Shown piece by piece: positions 33,775 through 45,545 of a stretch of 64,000 bases of DNA. Position numbers and translations under genes: made by a program. The DNA comes from Sciurus carolinensis. Lineage: Eukaryota; Chordata; Mammalia; Rodentia; Sciuridae. Under the pieces are notes generated by a model, which was not told where the DNA came from, did no database searches, and saw nothing but the letters and a program-made list of their open reading frames with translations. How positions within the stretch are numbered: position 1 is the stretch's first letter; each line of letters begins with the position of its first letter. The stretch is from contig NC_062222.1 in the NCBI RefSeq assembly GCF_902686445.1, positions 130,517,035-130,581,034 of the forward strand, in the 5' to 3' direction.

Positions 33775-35119
33775 TAAGTAGAGACAACACATTCTAAAAA
33801 CCAGAGATGTCCAAGGTATGCCCTGTTGGAAAGAATAAGTTGTCGCTGTGTTGAAGGATTTAGTGGGAGAAGGATTTGGACATTTTCTGGGTCTAGGTGA
33901 TCAGGGTCAGGAACTCTCAGGTTAACTCCATCACTAACATCTGAAATCTCTTCAACCAGGATTAATTTTTGATAGGACTCAGTCAATAACACAGTATTGG
34001 ACACTTGCTCTGGGAAAAGGCCCTTGAAAGACAGAGAGAAGAGTCTGATGTACAATCCCCACATTAGACCTCTGTGAAGGAACAAAGAGGTGATAGAAAT
34101 GGGCAAACTCAAAGCCACCTTTGCATCTGTACTCTCATCACATCATTGACAGACTTAGCGAAGCCTGAGGTGTGCTGAGGTTCAAAAAGACAACAGAGTC
34201 ATACTCTTGCCGACAGAGCTCAGGGTCAGTCTAATAGACTGCTACCAGCTGGTGGGACAGGCTACTACCTGGATAGGTGCAGGGTCGATTCAAGGACAGA
34301 TCTAGAGTAAAGATTGGCCAAGGACAGCTTCTAGGAGGAACTGGGAACAGAGTGAGCCCCCAGAGTAGGACTAAGTGAAGCCAAGAGGGACAGAAGAGTG
34401 TGTGTATGCGTGTGTGTGTGTCCCAGAGGGTTCAGAGAGTCTGATGTGAAGAGGAGCCATGAGTACAGAGGAGCTGAGGTCACAGGAGGTGAGCACGAGT
34501 GAGCGAGGGAAGCAGGCGTGGCGTGGGCAGGAGACCGGCCCGGCCTTCGCCTGGTGCTGGGCTCCGGGGAGGAGCTTTTGGAGCACAGAGGGAGTCACCT
34601 TGGGGACATGCCCAGAGGCTGGGCAAATCAGAGACAGAAGAGGTTTTCCTGGGAAAGGTGAAACCTTTAAAAAGGACTTTTCATTTTATTCTAAAGTCTG
34701 CCTGTAGAGGGTCCCAGTTCAGGAAAGAGGAGGGGACAGGAGGGGACATTTTTATCACCAAATAATTTTTCTGCTGCCCATTTCAGGAGCAGTTTCTTTG
34801 AGACCTTGAGAAATGTTCAGAGTCTGGGGCTCACTGGAGGGCCGAAGCCCCTTCCCTGTGAAGCGAGACTCCGTCTTCCTGCAGGTAGAGGTGAGCCCTC
34901 TGGCAGCTGGGGCTGGGAATGATTGGAAATCAGAGGCCATGCAGAGGGACGATCTGGACGTCTCGGGCATCAGCCACCCAGGCTCAGACAGACACTGTCA
35001 ATGGCTGTTTCCCGACCGTCCTTCAGACCTGACTTAGTAACCAGCCAATGTGGTTTGTTCCTGCTGCAGTAATAATCAACTCAGGCCTCGGAGATTGGTG
35101 GCAGAGGGGTATTATTATA
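33775..35119. other. Unclassified sequence
   Basis: A segment near 34670-34720 (TTCATTTTATTCTAAAGTCT) may be antisense L2. The rest is not recognised. Overlapping frames at 34459-34765 reflect local GC richness, not an exon I can support. Confidence 0.35.
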
Positions 35120-35129
35120 AAAGAATGAA

Positions 35130-35317
35130 ATCCTATGGGTGTGCTCCGGCCTGGAATCTCAGCGACTTGATTTGGGAGGCTGAGACAGGAGGATTGCAAC
35201 TTCTAGGCCAGCCTTGGCAACACAGCACAACCCTGTCTCAAAACAAAGCATGGCAAGGACTGGGGATGTACTTCAGTGATAGAGTGCATCTCGGTTCCAT
35301 CCCCAGCCCTTGAAAAG
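35130..35317 (+). mobile_element. B1-dID SINE with exact 10-bp TSD, sense
   Basis: The B1-like half contains GGGAGGCTGAGACAGGAGGA and ACAACCCTGTCTCAAAAC; the ID-like half contains GGACTGGGGATGTACTTCAG and ends CCATCCCCAGCCC plus a short A-rich tail. AAAGAATGAA flanks it at 35120-35129 and 35318-35327. The pol III A box in the ID half is altered (TACTTCAGTGATAG). Confidence 0.88.
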
Positions 35318-35351
35318 AAAGAATGAAGCCCCACAGAGGTTCCAATCCTTC

Positions 35352-35914
35352 TGTGATGGGCTGACAGATCTGGCTCCATGAGAATGGTATAGGCCAGACT
35401 CTAAGGGAAATGACTAAACAGACTCCATTTTGCTCTGAGATTCCATGTTATGTAGGAAATAAGCTTCTCCCATGGGAACACCCCACCTCTGTGCCCATCA
35501 TCAGTTACTTAGTGTGACATGTTTAACAATATAGAATGATAATTCCTATGTAAAGAAAAATTGCTCTCTTTTGCTCCCTATTGCTCCTAAACAATGTACC
35601 ATGTGAATGGTGATTCTGTGGATGTTAGTAACCATTCTTTAGTTTGTACCTAGGTAAGGGTCAGTTTGACCCACTTCCCCCTCTGTCGATGATCTCATGA
35701 TGTAAGTTTGTAATTTCGAATCATAGCAACAGACACTTATGATTGATGTGATTTTTGGTATAAGAACCCCTACAACCCCGTGGTCGGGGCTGTTCTCCCA
35801 ATAGCCATTTTTTGGGGCATTGTGTGAGACAGTCAGCTGGCCAGCTTAATAAAGACTCTCAAATTTGGACTTCTCAGTGGTGATTGGTCTGTTCTTAAGT
35901 TGCGCCCCATAACA
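35352..35914 (+). repeat. Solo ERV LTR (class I-like)
   Basis: The unit starts TGTGATGGGC and ends CCCCATAACA, about 563 bp, with TG...CA termini. A TATAAG box lies at 35759-35764 and a poly(A) signal AATAAA at 35849-35854, giving a conventional U3-R-U5 order. The flanks read CTTC before and CTTT after, a 4-bp TSD with one change if these borders are right. No primer-binding site or internal retroviral sequence adjoins it, so it is a solo LTR. Class I is inferred from size and TSD length only. It could act as a plus-strand promoter or terminator. Confidence 0.7.
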
Positions 35915-36044
35915 CTTTCTTGTCTCTCAAACACTTTGAGGATCCCAGCAGCAGGAAGGATGACAGCAGAGTTGTCCCCGTTGACTCAAGTCAGAGCGCC
36001 TGGGTCGGGCCTTGTGTTCTGTCAGCGATGGAAACTCTCAGACC

Positions 36045-36550
36045 TTGCTGTCTCTTTATATTTCATTTTGATTGCTGTAACACGTACTGCAACCTTAATA
36101 GTTTAAAACAACTGGAATGTATTCCCTTACAGTTCTGGAAGTTGGAAACCTGAAATCAATGTCCTCGGCCAAAACCGAGGTTTCGGCAGGGTTGGGTCCC
36201 CTCCAGATGCCAGGGGAGCTTGGGTTCCTTGCCTCCTCCGGCTGCTGGCTCTCCTTGACCTGTGGTCGCACTACTGCAGCGTTCCAGACCAGATCCCAAG
36301 TCGCCCTCTGCTCCGTCTTCGTCTTCACTTCCTTCTCCTCTGTATGTAGTCAGATCTCCCTATTCCCCCTCTGGTAAGGATAGATGCTAAGTGCACTTCA
36401 TACTCATCTGGATCAACCAGGATGATCCAGCACCCTCAAGATTCTTCATATAATCACATATGTGCAACCTTTTTTTGCCTTAGAAGGTAGTATTCACAGG
36501 TTCTAGGGATGAGAATTTGGATGCCTTCCTCCATCTACCACAGTGTCCTC
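36045..36550 (-). repeat. MLT1-type LTR relic, antisense
   Basis: ATTTTGATTGCTGTAACACG, ACAGTTCTGGAAGTTGGAAA, a long degraded middle, GATGATCCAGCACCCTCAAG and AGGTTCTAGGGATGAGAATT give the antisense MLT1 order. The frames at 36095-36377 are shadows. Confidence 0.65.
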
Positions 36551-36620
36551 AAATAGAAAACAGGACTCGTCAAAGTACTACCACTTTGTACTGGTGTGGA
36601 TTAAAGATGCTACTTTCCAA

Positions 36621-36637
36621 AACACACACAGAAACAC

Positions 36638-36677
<40 letters not shown>

Positions 36678-36712
36678 GCACACTTGCACACACACAGACA
36701 TACACACACACA
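36621..36712. repeat. (CA)n microsatellite, interrupted
   Basis: A clean core of about 17 CA units with interrupted CA stretches on both sides. The TH-repeat frames are artefacts. Confidence 0.92.
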
Positions 36713-37109
36713 TTCATGCACATAGGATAGAAGCCACATGATAAAGGATCAGTACAGTTACATATTATCGATGACTGATTTTTGATAAAACCATTTCTTT
36801 TCCCTTCTCTACCAGGTTCCCAGGGGCCTCTCTCTTTCTGTTCTTTCTACCCTGTTTTCAGAATCCCTCTTCTCAGCAACCTAACCAGTCTTATGATAAC
36901 ACAATTCTCCTACTTCCTACTTTTGCTGAAGAAGTTCTTTCTACAAGGAATTGAGCTCTCTTTTCTCAGGAGTGGGTTGTAAAGGTAGAAGGCAGAAGAG
37001 TAGAGAGTTATGAAGTAGGAAGGGAGGAAGGAAACCCTGAATCCACACACATGGATACTTCTTTTCTCCCGAGAACTCTTCCTTGCCTCCTCATTCATGG
37101 ACACAGAAT

Positions 37110-37370
37110 CGCCCTCTTCCCATGTAGGAACCTGGATGCATCTATGCTTCCTCCCCTCTCCTATGCCTCTCTTGATTGCAGCTCCACCCTCTCCATTCCT
37201 CCAGCCCAGGTGCAGAGCAGCCCCCCTCAGAAAGGTCTCTATTGGACCCTGATCTCCAATTCCACTGCCGTGGTCTTAGTGAGACCCTTGTGGTCACAAC
37301 TGCTCACGCTGATGACAAAAAGTCCTGGTAACTGGAATCCTGCCTTCCATTCTTCCCAGCCTGTGCATCT
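37110..37370 (+). repeat. L2 fragment
   Basis: ACCTGGATGCATCTATGCTT, TGATTGCAGCTCCACCCTCT, CTCTATTGGACCCTGATCTC and TGGAATCCTGCCTTCCATTC follow the L2 ORF-region order. Confidence 0.4.
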
Positions 37371-38019
37371 GCCAGGGCTCATTTTTGTTTGTTATTTTCT
37401 CCTTTACAGGAAGTAGGACGTGTTGAGATAGGAACATGCTGTTTGGACTGAGATAGGTGAAGATGGAAGCTCTGGCTCTGCTGTTTTGAGCTGGAGATAA
37501 TTAATCTTCCTGAGCCTTGAGGACAGCTTAAAAGAGCTTTCATGGGAAAATTGTACAGAAGAGCAGACACAAAGCACGAGCTTGGTGTCTAGCATAAGGC
37601 AGATGCAAAATAGACCAGTTGTCTTCCTCAAGTGCTGCAAAACAAAACCATCACGTCCCATCCCTACAGCCAGATCCTGCCCAGGCTCTGCAACTCTTGT
37701 GCCTTGTGTCCTTGGAAGCACTCCTGTCCATCAAGACATTTCAGCCAGCTCACAGTCACAGGGCTCTTTCTTGGCTTATATAACCTCTTGACCCTACTTC
37801 TCCTATGAATCTCCATCTCACTTTTAGGCTCCCCATTTGCTTCAGATCTTGAGAAAGTCGTCTATTCTGTTTCCAATTCCTCTCTTCCTCTTTTTATTTA
37901 AAGTCAGTCATACTAGACTTTTTTCCCCACCTCTCTGTGGGACCTTCTCACTCCAGGGCTACCACTGACTTACAAATTGCTAAATCTAGTGGTCAGTTCT
38001 TGAGCACCATTTCCACCCA

Positions 38020-39360
38020 CCTTTGATATACTTTCTTGAGGATTCTCAGGACAATAAAACCCCTTGCTACATTCTGGATACTAATTTTTACCAGATGTAA
38101 AGTGTACAAATATTTCCTCCCGTTCATCTTTTCACTACTTAACAATGTCTCATGATGCACCGCGATCTTGATTTTGATGAAGCCCATTTTGCCCCTTTGT
38201 TTTTCTTTTGTTGCCTCTGCTTTTGATGTCACTTCCATGACATTGTTGCCAAATCCAATTCCATTTAGATTTTCCACAATATTTTATAGTTTTAGCTCTT
38301 AAGTTTAGGTATTTGCTTGATTTTTGCATTATTCTTTGTTTCTGTTGTAAGAGTAAAGTTAATCCAAAAGTCCACATGTGTTCTTTTTCACATTTTCCTG
38401 GCACCATTTGTTGAAATCTGTCTTTCTCCCTTTGAATTGGCTTGGTATCCTGAAGCAAAAAAATAAAAAATAAAAAAATAAAACAATCCATTAGAACATC
38501 GGTAAAGTATCTGAACAGACATTTCTCCAAAGAAGGTATGCAAATGGCCAATACCAATGTGAAAAATTGTTCAATATCATCAATCAGAGGAGTGTAAACC
38601 AAAACAATGAAATCCCACTTACTCCTACTAGGATAGCTTGGGAAAAAATACCAAGTGTCAGTGAGGATGTAGAGAAATTAAAAAATGTATGTTGGTGGTG
38701 GGAATATAAAGTGGAGCAGCCATTATGGAAAACAGCTTTGTGGACAATGAAAGCACTAGGCATGGAAATGCCTCAGGACCCAGCAATTCACTTATATATC
38801 AAATTCCCATAAACAGAAGCATTGAAAACATGGACTCAAACCAATTCTTGTACCTGATATTCATAGCAGCATTATTCACAATAACCAAAATGTAGAAATG
38901 TGTATATGTATATATATATTTTTTTCCAACTTCTAGTTTTCCATTGCATGTATATAGGTATATATCATTTATACATACATCATACCTACATACATGCAAT
39001 GGAATCTTATTAACCAGTAGAAAAGAATGAAATAGTAAAGTATACTACAGCAAGATGGACCTTAAATAAATACAGTAGGACAAACATTATTGCCACTACT
39101 TACATGAAGTCCTAGAATAGACAGATCATGGAGACAAAAGGTAGAGTTCAGGTTATCTGGGTACATAGGGAGGTGGAAAGAGGCAGTTACTCTTCATTTG
39201 GTTCAGAGCTTTGGTTGAGGGTAATTTAACAAGTTTGGAGCATAGATAATGGTGATGGTTACATAATATTGTGAATATGTTTAATGCCATTGAATCATAC
39301 ACTTAATACATATTATGATAAATATAATATTATGTATATTTTAATACGATAACAACAACA
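38020..39360 (+). mobile_element. Ancient L1 (L1M-like) with apparent 5' inversion
   Basis: The segment 38020-38460 is antisense L1 ORF2 (TTTTGATGAAGCCCATTTTG, TTTTATAGTTTTAGCTCTTA, TGGCACCATTTGTTGAAATC). The segment from about 38480 on is sense and begins with the ORF2 region that should follow directly (CTGAACAGACATTTCTCCAA), continuing through a MEMPQDPAIH-like stretch to the L1M 3' UTR with GATGGTTACATAATATTGTG. An A-rich run at 38455-38482 marks the junction. Colinear neighbours in opposite orientation point to twin priming. The copy is old and full of stops. Confidence 0.7.
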
Positions 39361-39661
39361 AAATGAATCAACTTGATTTTCTTCCTTTCTGTCTGGTGGT
39401 TCTTTCTTAGTTTCATTTACTGGTGTCTCAACTTCCTGACTTCCCCTGAAGCCACCTAGGTTTCATGCATATCTGTCTTTTCTTCCTTTGCCAATACACT
39501 TCCTTGATGTTCTTGTCCAAAATTGGCTTTGAGCACTATATCATTATGCTGAAGGCTCCAGACCTCTCTCTCAGATTTCTTATTCAATAGCCAAGTGTTT
39601 ATTTCACATGTCTCTTTGGAAGTCTTTTTGTTTCTAAGCTTCTCATAAGAATATATTTCTT

Positions 39662-39875
39662 TTTTTTAAATTTTTTTATTTTTACAGACTGCATTTTGAT
39701 TCATTGTACACAAATGGGGTACAACTTTTCATTTCTATGATTGTACATGATTTGAATTCGAACCATTCATGTAATCATACATGTACATAGGGTAATGATG
39801 TCTGTCTCATTCCACCACCTTCCATAGCCCGCCCCCTCCCTCCTCTCATTTCCCTCTACATAATCCAAAGTTCGA
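39662..39875 (-). mobile_element. Short L1 3' UTR insertion, antisense
   Basis: A poly(T)-rich start is followed by ACAGACTGCATTTTGATTCA, TGTACACAAATGGGGTACA, CATGTACATAGGGTAATGAT and CCCTCTACATAATCCAAAG, matching the 3' UTR of the L1 at 15.5-15.75 kb backwards. Only about 210 bp were inserted, so it is strongly 5'-truncated. No clean TSD found. Confidence 0.8.
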
Positions 39876-39899
39876 ACTCTTACAGACAACTCAAGACAC

Positions 39900-40245
39900 T
39901 CCCTTTACCTCCTTGCTCCACCTGCCATCACGATCTGCTCTGTTCTGTCAGTTTTCCATCTCACAGAATGATAATCCTTCCTTCCACTTTCTAAATTTAA
40001 ATTCTTTCCTACCCAACCTGCCAGGACATCCTGTCTGGCTTCAGCAAACATGTCTGTGCTCTCCCAGCACACTGTGTACACTGTCAATGTGATAATTATC
40101 ACACTTTTGCTGGTTTGCATCTTTACCTGTGTCTCCATTTCTTTCCAGCTTAGTTGCACTATCAACTTCTTGAAGCCAGATACCTGCTCATTGTGTGTCC
40201 TAAGAATCTGGCTAACATTTGGTATAATAACTGTGGAATAAATGA
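39900..40245 (+). repeat. L2 3' end
   Basis: TTCTTGAAGCCAGATACCTG and TTGTGTGTCCTAAGAATCTG followed by GGAATAAATGAATGAAAA fit the L2 3' end ('GAATGAATGA' terminal repeat). Confidence 0.55.
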
Positions 40246-40539
40246 ATGAAAAATTTAGGGCACTAGGGTCATGGTTCATCATTTGAAAAATGTGATTCTT
40301 TAAAGGTAATCAATATATGCATTAAACACAAGAAAATAAAAAACTAGGTGAAAAACGCATAAAGATCTGCCACTCTAGTTTTGATCCAGAGTTGGAGGTA
40401 GTGGTTTTTTAACAGTATTTGATGAAACAGAAAGGAGAGGAAGGATATGCTAGTTTTAAACCTCACTAGGAGAACCTTAGGACATAGCCATGGTGGGGAT
40501 TGCACTGTATATGCAATGAGAAGACCTGAGCTCTCAATC

Positions 40540-40735
40540 AAATCAAGTCCCTGTCAAGTCAGGGAGACATGGAATTGAATCTTAGCCTCTTGATTTAACA
40601 GATCAGGACTTTGCCCAAGTTTCTAATCTCCCTGAACTGAAGCTTCTTCATCTGTGAAATGAGCATAATAAATACTCATCTCAAAGAGTTATTCTGAACA
40701 TCAAGTAGGAGAGACCTGGCTCATCTTTAGCCCTG
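40540..40735 (+). repeat. MIR relic
   Basis: GGACTTTGCCCAAGTTTCTA, CTTCTTCATCTGTGAAATGA and GCATAATAAATACTCATCTC are in MIR order. Confidence 0.65.
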
Positions 40736-41635
40736 GAAAACTGGTAGCTATCCTTATTAGTCTCAAGGAATTTTCTCAGAAACAAGAAATGACTGCCCAC
40801 TGAGAACCCGTGTCTCTGAGGTGTTATGATTTTTCATAATTCTCTGAATTCTTATTTAAATGTGTGCATGAATGCATGCATGTGTCAGGTGAAGGCATGC
40901 ATATGCGTGTTTGTGGTTGGGGGGTTGGAGAGGACAGAGCATGCTTGACCAAAAGTTTTACCATACAGCCATGGAACCATGTATGGCCATAAAGATTCAG
41001 GCTGGCTTCCTCAACCTACCTGCTTGACATCCTGCCCAACATCATTCACATCAAGTCTATTGGACTCTGGTTTGCTCCTTGCCAGACACTATTACTAGAG
41101 AAATCCACATAAGTGTGATGGTTGGGTTGGTGACAAGTCAGCATATATATTTTTTAATCTCAACTTTGAGTTCTACCCACAGCTTGGCATTCTGTGCTCT
41201 CTTTTGATTTGTGTTGCTTTGAATGATTCCACCCAGAATACTAGCAAGAGTTACAGACCTGAGCAGCCCTGCTTATTCCATGTGTCCTTTAAAGACAACA
41301 TGTGGGAAGCTATGTCATTAGCATGCACACACAGTGTGCTTCTGCTGTGCTCCTTGCCCATAGGGCCCGAGTCCTGACCCTCTGCCAAAGTCTCCAGCGT
41401 GACAGCAACTCAACTGAACTGACCAGGTAATGTGCCCTTCTTCTCACTTCTCCATCCAAAATTCACAATAGCTGAACCTTAAATTCAAGAGGTTAATAAA
41501 TGTGTTTAATGATTGCAAAAAGAAAAAATAACCATACTTTGCTATGTACTTCATACCCTAGATTTCCTAAAATCATGTAGTGAAAAAATAAACAATATAC
41601 TGGAATACATCTACCCATCCTTTGGAATTCTAAGT
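40736..41635. other. Unique-looking sequence
   Basis: A GCATGCATGT-rich stretch lies at 40864-40915. Nothing else recognised. Confidence 0.4.
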
Positions 41636-41639
41636 CCAA

Positions 41640-41755
41640 TTCTTGGCTTTTTCCTCCTGGGTGGCCTGAAAACCCCGTGCAGTCTAATTTGTTATGTGTT
41701 ATCCCTTCCACAGGACTGTAAGCCTCTTGAAGGCAGGGCCTGTGTGTGATTAACC
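41640..41755 (+). repeat. L2 3' end fragment
   Basis: GACTGTAAGCCTCTTGAAGG followed by CAGGGCCTGTGTGTG is the L2 'TGTAAGCTCCATGAGGGCAGGG' block. Confidence 0.65.
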
Positions 41756-42049
41756 TTTGAAGAGATACTGTGGATGAGTGGACCTAGATTTATTGCTGAA
41801 CTTCACTTTGCTGATCTTTAATTGGAGGCAAACATTTGAACTGCAGTGCTATTGGGGAAAATAATAGGATTTGTTCTACCTCTCTTTCTTTTTCTTTATC
41901 TCTCTCTCTCTACCACACTTACATTCTAGTCCTCAGCTTCATGGATGGCAGCATTTGGTGAACACAGGAAAAACATTATGAAATAGCCAGTGCCCAGAAA
42001 TGGGTGGCTCCTGAGCCTGATCTCATAGGCTGTTTACTTTTGACAGTGT

Positions 42050-42530
42050 TCTTCCAGGAATCCCCATGTGCACGACCTCACACTCTGCTGTCTGCATGTC
42101 TTATGCAATCGCTGCTCTAATGACCAATTTTATGCATGTTGGATCAGGTTCACCAGGTTTAAGCTGATACCATCTCACCTGGTTCTGCAGTGAATATCTC
42201 TCATATCCTGCCCTGCATTTTCTCTGATTCTAGAGTTTGGAATTAATTATATGTGCATGACCTGGAAATGTGGAACCACCCTTCAATAATAGGGCCGGGG
42301 GTAATGGATATGTTTTCTGCCTTCCCATTTACCTCCTGAACAGACAGTAGAGAAATAGTCCATATGCATCTTTAGAAAATCTTTCAGAACTGATGACCAC
42401 TTGTCTTTTCTTCCCTTGTTTCATGTCCTGGAGTCTTACTCCTCCTACTAGGATCACATTCCTAAATAAACTACCAGCATGCAAGCCTTTGTTTCAGTCT
42501 CTGCTTGCAGGAAAGCCAGGTCAAGCTCTC
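42050..42530 (+). repeat. Old LTR, sense, tentative
   Basis: The right end has CCTAAATAAACTACCAGCAT (poly(A) signal) followed by TTTGTTTCAGTCTCTGCTTG, a typical R-U5 layout of old mammalian LTRs ('CTTGTCTCAGGGTCTGCTT' type). The left border is uncertain and the family is not named. Confidence 0.45.
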
Positions 42531-43149
42531 ACCCCACTAATATGCAATGTAGAGTATGGTACCTAGTGTACCCCAATACATGGTGCATGTGATTGCTCCT
42601 AAGGCACCTCTGCTTTTCTAGGAAAGTAATGGAAGATTCAACAAGCTCCCTCTGAGACTCTGACCTCTCAAATGTTCTTTCCCTTTTCTCTCACGTCTCT
42701 GCCCTATTTACATTCCTTTGTGCTTTAAACAAGGTAATCCTGCAACCCTCCACTATGACTGCTTTCCTGAAAGGTGAGCATCTTGCCCAGAGGGAGCCAA
42801 TCCCTTAGCAGAACCGAAGACGTCATGTGGCTCCGTAGAATTGGGTCTCAGGACATGGTGACCATAATTTGCTTTGCTTGTGCTCTTAATTGAGTAAAGT
42901 GTTGATTGCTAAAGCATCAATCAGAAAATACAAGAGAGAAAGTCAGATTGCCGATAAAGAAGACTTAAAGCTACATGAGAGATGATAGGACTCCATAAAT
43001 CAGTAATTGAGAAGGTAGAGGATTTGGTTCCATGAAGCTTTCCTATTCTAGCTTCTAGTCCTTACTAAAGACAAAGTGTACACTCTGCCCATTACCCCTT
43101 TACCCCTATGAGATATACCCTTACTTTTATCAGTAAGTCCCCTCCCAAG
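42531..43149. other. Unique-looking sequence
   Basis: No recognised family or exon. Confidence 0.4.
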
Positions 43150-43600
43150 TTTAAGGTCATTTCAATGACTTTCTTTCCCTTGGAATCTGATTCTCCCTAG
43201 GACCCTCGAGGTGACGACTTAGCGTCCTTTCTCATTGGGTCCTGTCTTTCTTCCCCAGTGCCTCATGTAGAAGCCTGTACAGAGTAGATGTGCAATTGGT
43301 GTTTGATAAATAATCTCTTCCTTTATTCCTGTTTTTCCCTCAATTCTTCCCAGCCAAAATGAATGCCAAATTATGGACCAAATCTTCACCTGCTGCCTCT
43401 CTGAGACGTTTCCTTCCACCTCCAACCTTCCTCACTCCCATCCTCTCAGCATGCTGTCCCAGGTCATCCACCATCTGTCACCCTCTGGCTTCTGCTCTGC
43501 TGTGTGCCAGACTGCTAATGAAGAAAGTCAGCCAGCAGTGGAGGTCTATCCGTGGCAAGCTGATTCCCGGTAACCTCAGTCAGGCCCTACCCCAGGTGAG
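43150..43600 (+). repeat. L2 fragments
   Basis: The part 43230-43315 matches an L2 3' end (TTCCCCAGTGCCTCATGTAG, GTGTTTGATAAATAATC). The part 43370-43500 has a CTCTCTGAGACGTTTCCTTC block (L2 'CTCAGAGAGGCCTTCCC' type). The frame at 43359-43631 is within it and is not a gene. Confidence 0.45.
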
Positions 43601-44555
43601 CAGTGCTTGCTTTATCTCTAGAGGGATTTGACAGAGTCCCAAAGCAATAGTTGCAAACATTTTATTGTCATCCAGACCCTCATTCACTCCTCATTGACCA
43701 CATTCATTTCCTGCCTTACTGGAAAAAAGGAAAACACTTGCGACACAGGAAGAGTTGTGCTTGTCGGCTTCGCAGCCCTTCCTGCCTCCACCCAGTTTCC
43801 CTTCCATGGCTCCTTCGCTATGTGCCCAGTTCAAAGCTTTCAATTCTGCTGGAGTTCCCATTCCCACTCCGTCTCAGATGCGATCTGCCTGTCCATTACC
43901 TTCGCCGTGAGCACCTGGAAGACATCCTACACACACACAGCCCATGTGGCATTGTGTTCCTGTGGACATCCTCCTGCTAAATTAGTTACCTGGATAGTGT
44001 AAAGTGCTCTTGCAATGAGCAAATCATTCTGCAACTGCAATTTTCATTCTGCCAACTACATCCATCCTTTGGACTTTTGTGAAACTCCTTTCTCTGGTCA
44101 CCCTGACTCCTTGATACGTGCCTTCCTTTATATGAAAGCTTTCTCTTAGGCTCAGTCAAATTTGCTCTCCTTGGAGACTTCTTCCTCTCCAGGGCTGTGA
44201 AGGGGGATGTCTCTCCACTTGCTAGCATGGGAATTACTTTGCTTCTATAATCTGGTCTGAAGTTTCTTACTCCTTGCTGGACAGCTCCCTGGCCTTACTC
44301 CTGCTATATCTAAACTCTCAAAAACAAACTCCTCTTCTTCTGCCAAGAAGACTGAATCTGTTTAACTTTGGAACTTATTCAGAGGGAGATTGCTAGAGGA
44401 CAGGGAAAGAATAAGAAAAGTAAAAAATTTTTCAGAGACATTTTTAGCCTATTAATTCACTATTGGCAATTAACAAACAGAAAAAGACAGGAGGCATTGA
44501 CTTATATCTCTCTCCACTCCCATTCCTAGGACAAGTGATGAGAGGAAGAGGGTTG
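43601..44555. other. Unclassified sequence
   Basis: Two overlapping plus-strand frames at 43628-44002 are open for about 110-125 codons but show no domain and no start context. I treat them as chance. Confidence 0.4.
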
Positions 44556-44559
44556 TATA

Positions 44560-44632
44560 TATTATGCCAGACACTGACCTAAACATTTTCAAAGAGCTAT
44601 TTCATTTAGTTTGCAGAAAGAAACTATTCTTT
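44560..44632 (-). repeat. MIR fragment, antisense
   Basis: TTATGCCAGACACTGACCTA and ATTTTCAAAGAGCTATTTCA match the reversed MIR 3' block. Confidence 0.5.
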
Positions 44633-44990
44633 ATTTTTTCATTGGTACATTGTAATTGTATATAATAATGAGATTCCTTATGCTACATTCATACATACAC
44701 ATAACATAATTGGATCATCTCATCCCCAATACCTTCCCTTCCCCTTCCCTCCTCCTGTCCCCAATCTACTTGCTCTACTCTGTTGATCTCTCTTTTATTA
44801 TTATTATTATTACTATTATTTTAATTAGCACAACATGATTACATTATATACATAATATGTAATAAATGCAATATATATATGTAATTGCAGCATAATTTGA
44901 TAGTACTTCCCTATGCCCTTCCCTCCACACTCCCCTCAACTTCCTCTATTGATCTCCTTTTCATCTTCCCAAGATTAAATAACCACATTT
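44633..44990 (-). repeat. L1 3' UTR-like sequence, antisense, possibly two copies
   Basis: A T-rich start with TTCATTGGTACATTGTAATT and a CCTTCCCTTCCCCTTCCCTC block is followed by a (TTA)n tract and a second similar arrangement (TTAGCACAACATGATTACAT, CCCTTCCCTCCACACTCCCC). This resembles older rodent L1 3' UTRs. The family is not certain. Confidence 0.4.
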
Positions 44991-45452
44991 GTGTGTTTGC
45001 TATTATTAGGACTTTTTATAGGAAAATAAACCAGTAGCAGGATTGAAAGTGAGATTATTTGAGGTTATAAAATGAGTTTTGAATCCAAGATTTGGTTCTA
45101 AGTCTATTCAAATTGAAAACCTTGTCTTTCTCATCATAGTTCAAAATGTAAAAAAAAATAAAGAGGTGAATAAATACTTGAGGATTAAAGCAAAAATTAA
45201 TGACTAACAAATCACATTTATGACTGGATTCAAAGGTTTTTAGGACTTGTACTGGTGGTCAGTTATAAGTGCTAGTCTTTCTATTTTGGAAAATTGTTTT
45301 CCTGTATATCACTAAGACAGAGGCTTTATTTTTCAGGACTCAGCTCTTCAAGAAAAACTCACCTGATATTTGTACATCAATTAGCCTCCTAATCTCTCCA
45401 GAAACTCTACTACATTTCTCCCTACACTTTTGTTCATTTTAATTAACCACCA

Positions 45453-45455
<3 letters not shown>

Positions 45456-45534
<79 letters not shown>
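45456..45534. repeat. Compound (CT)n(CA)n microsatellite
   Basis: About 43 bp of CT followed directly by 36 bp of CA, both uninterrupted. Likely hypervariable. Confidence 0.96.
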
Positions 45535-45535
<1 letters not shown>

Positions 45536-45545
45536 TCTTCTGTAT

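Noticed and set aside
36517..36741. His/Thr-repeat frame that could look like a metal-binding peptide
   Set aside because: It is a translation of the (CA)n microsatellite.
38150..38602. 150-codon minus-strand frame
   Set aside because: It is a decayed L1M ORF2 segment reading across the inversion junction.
43359..44002. Possible exon ending CCCCAG/GTGAGC with open frames
   Set aside because: The splice-donor-like word is a common chance occurrence. The left part resembles L2 and no known protein is recognisable.
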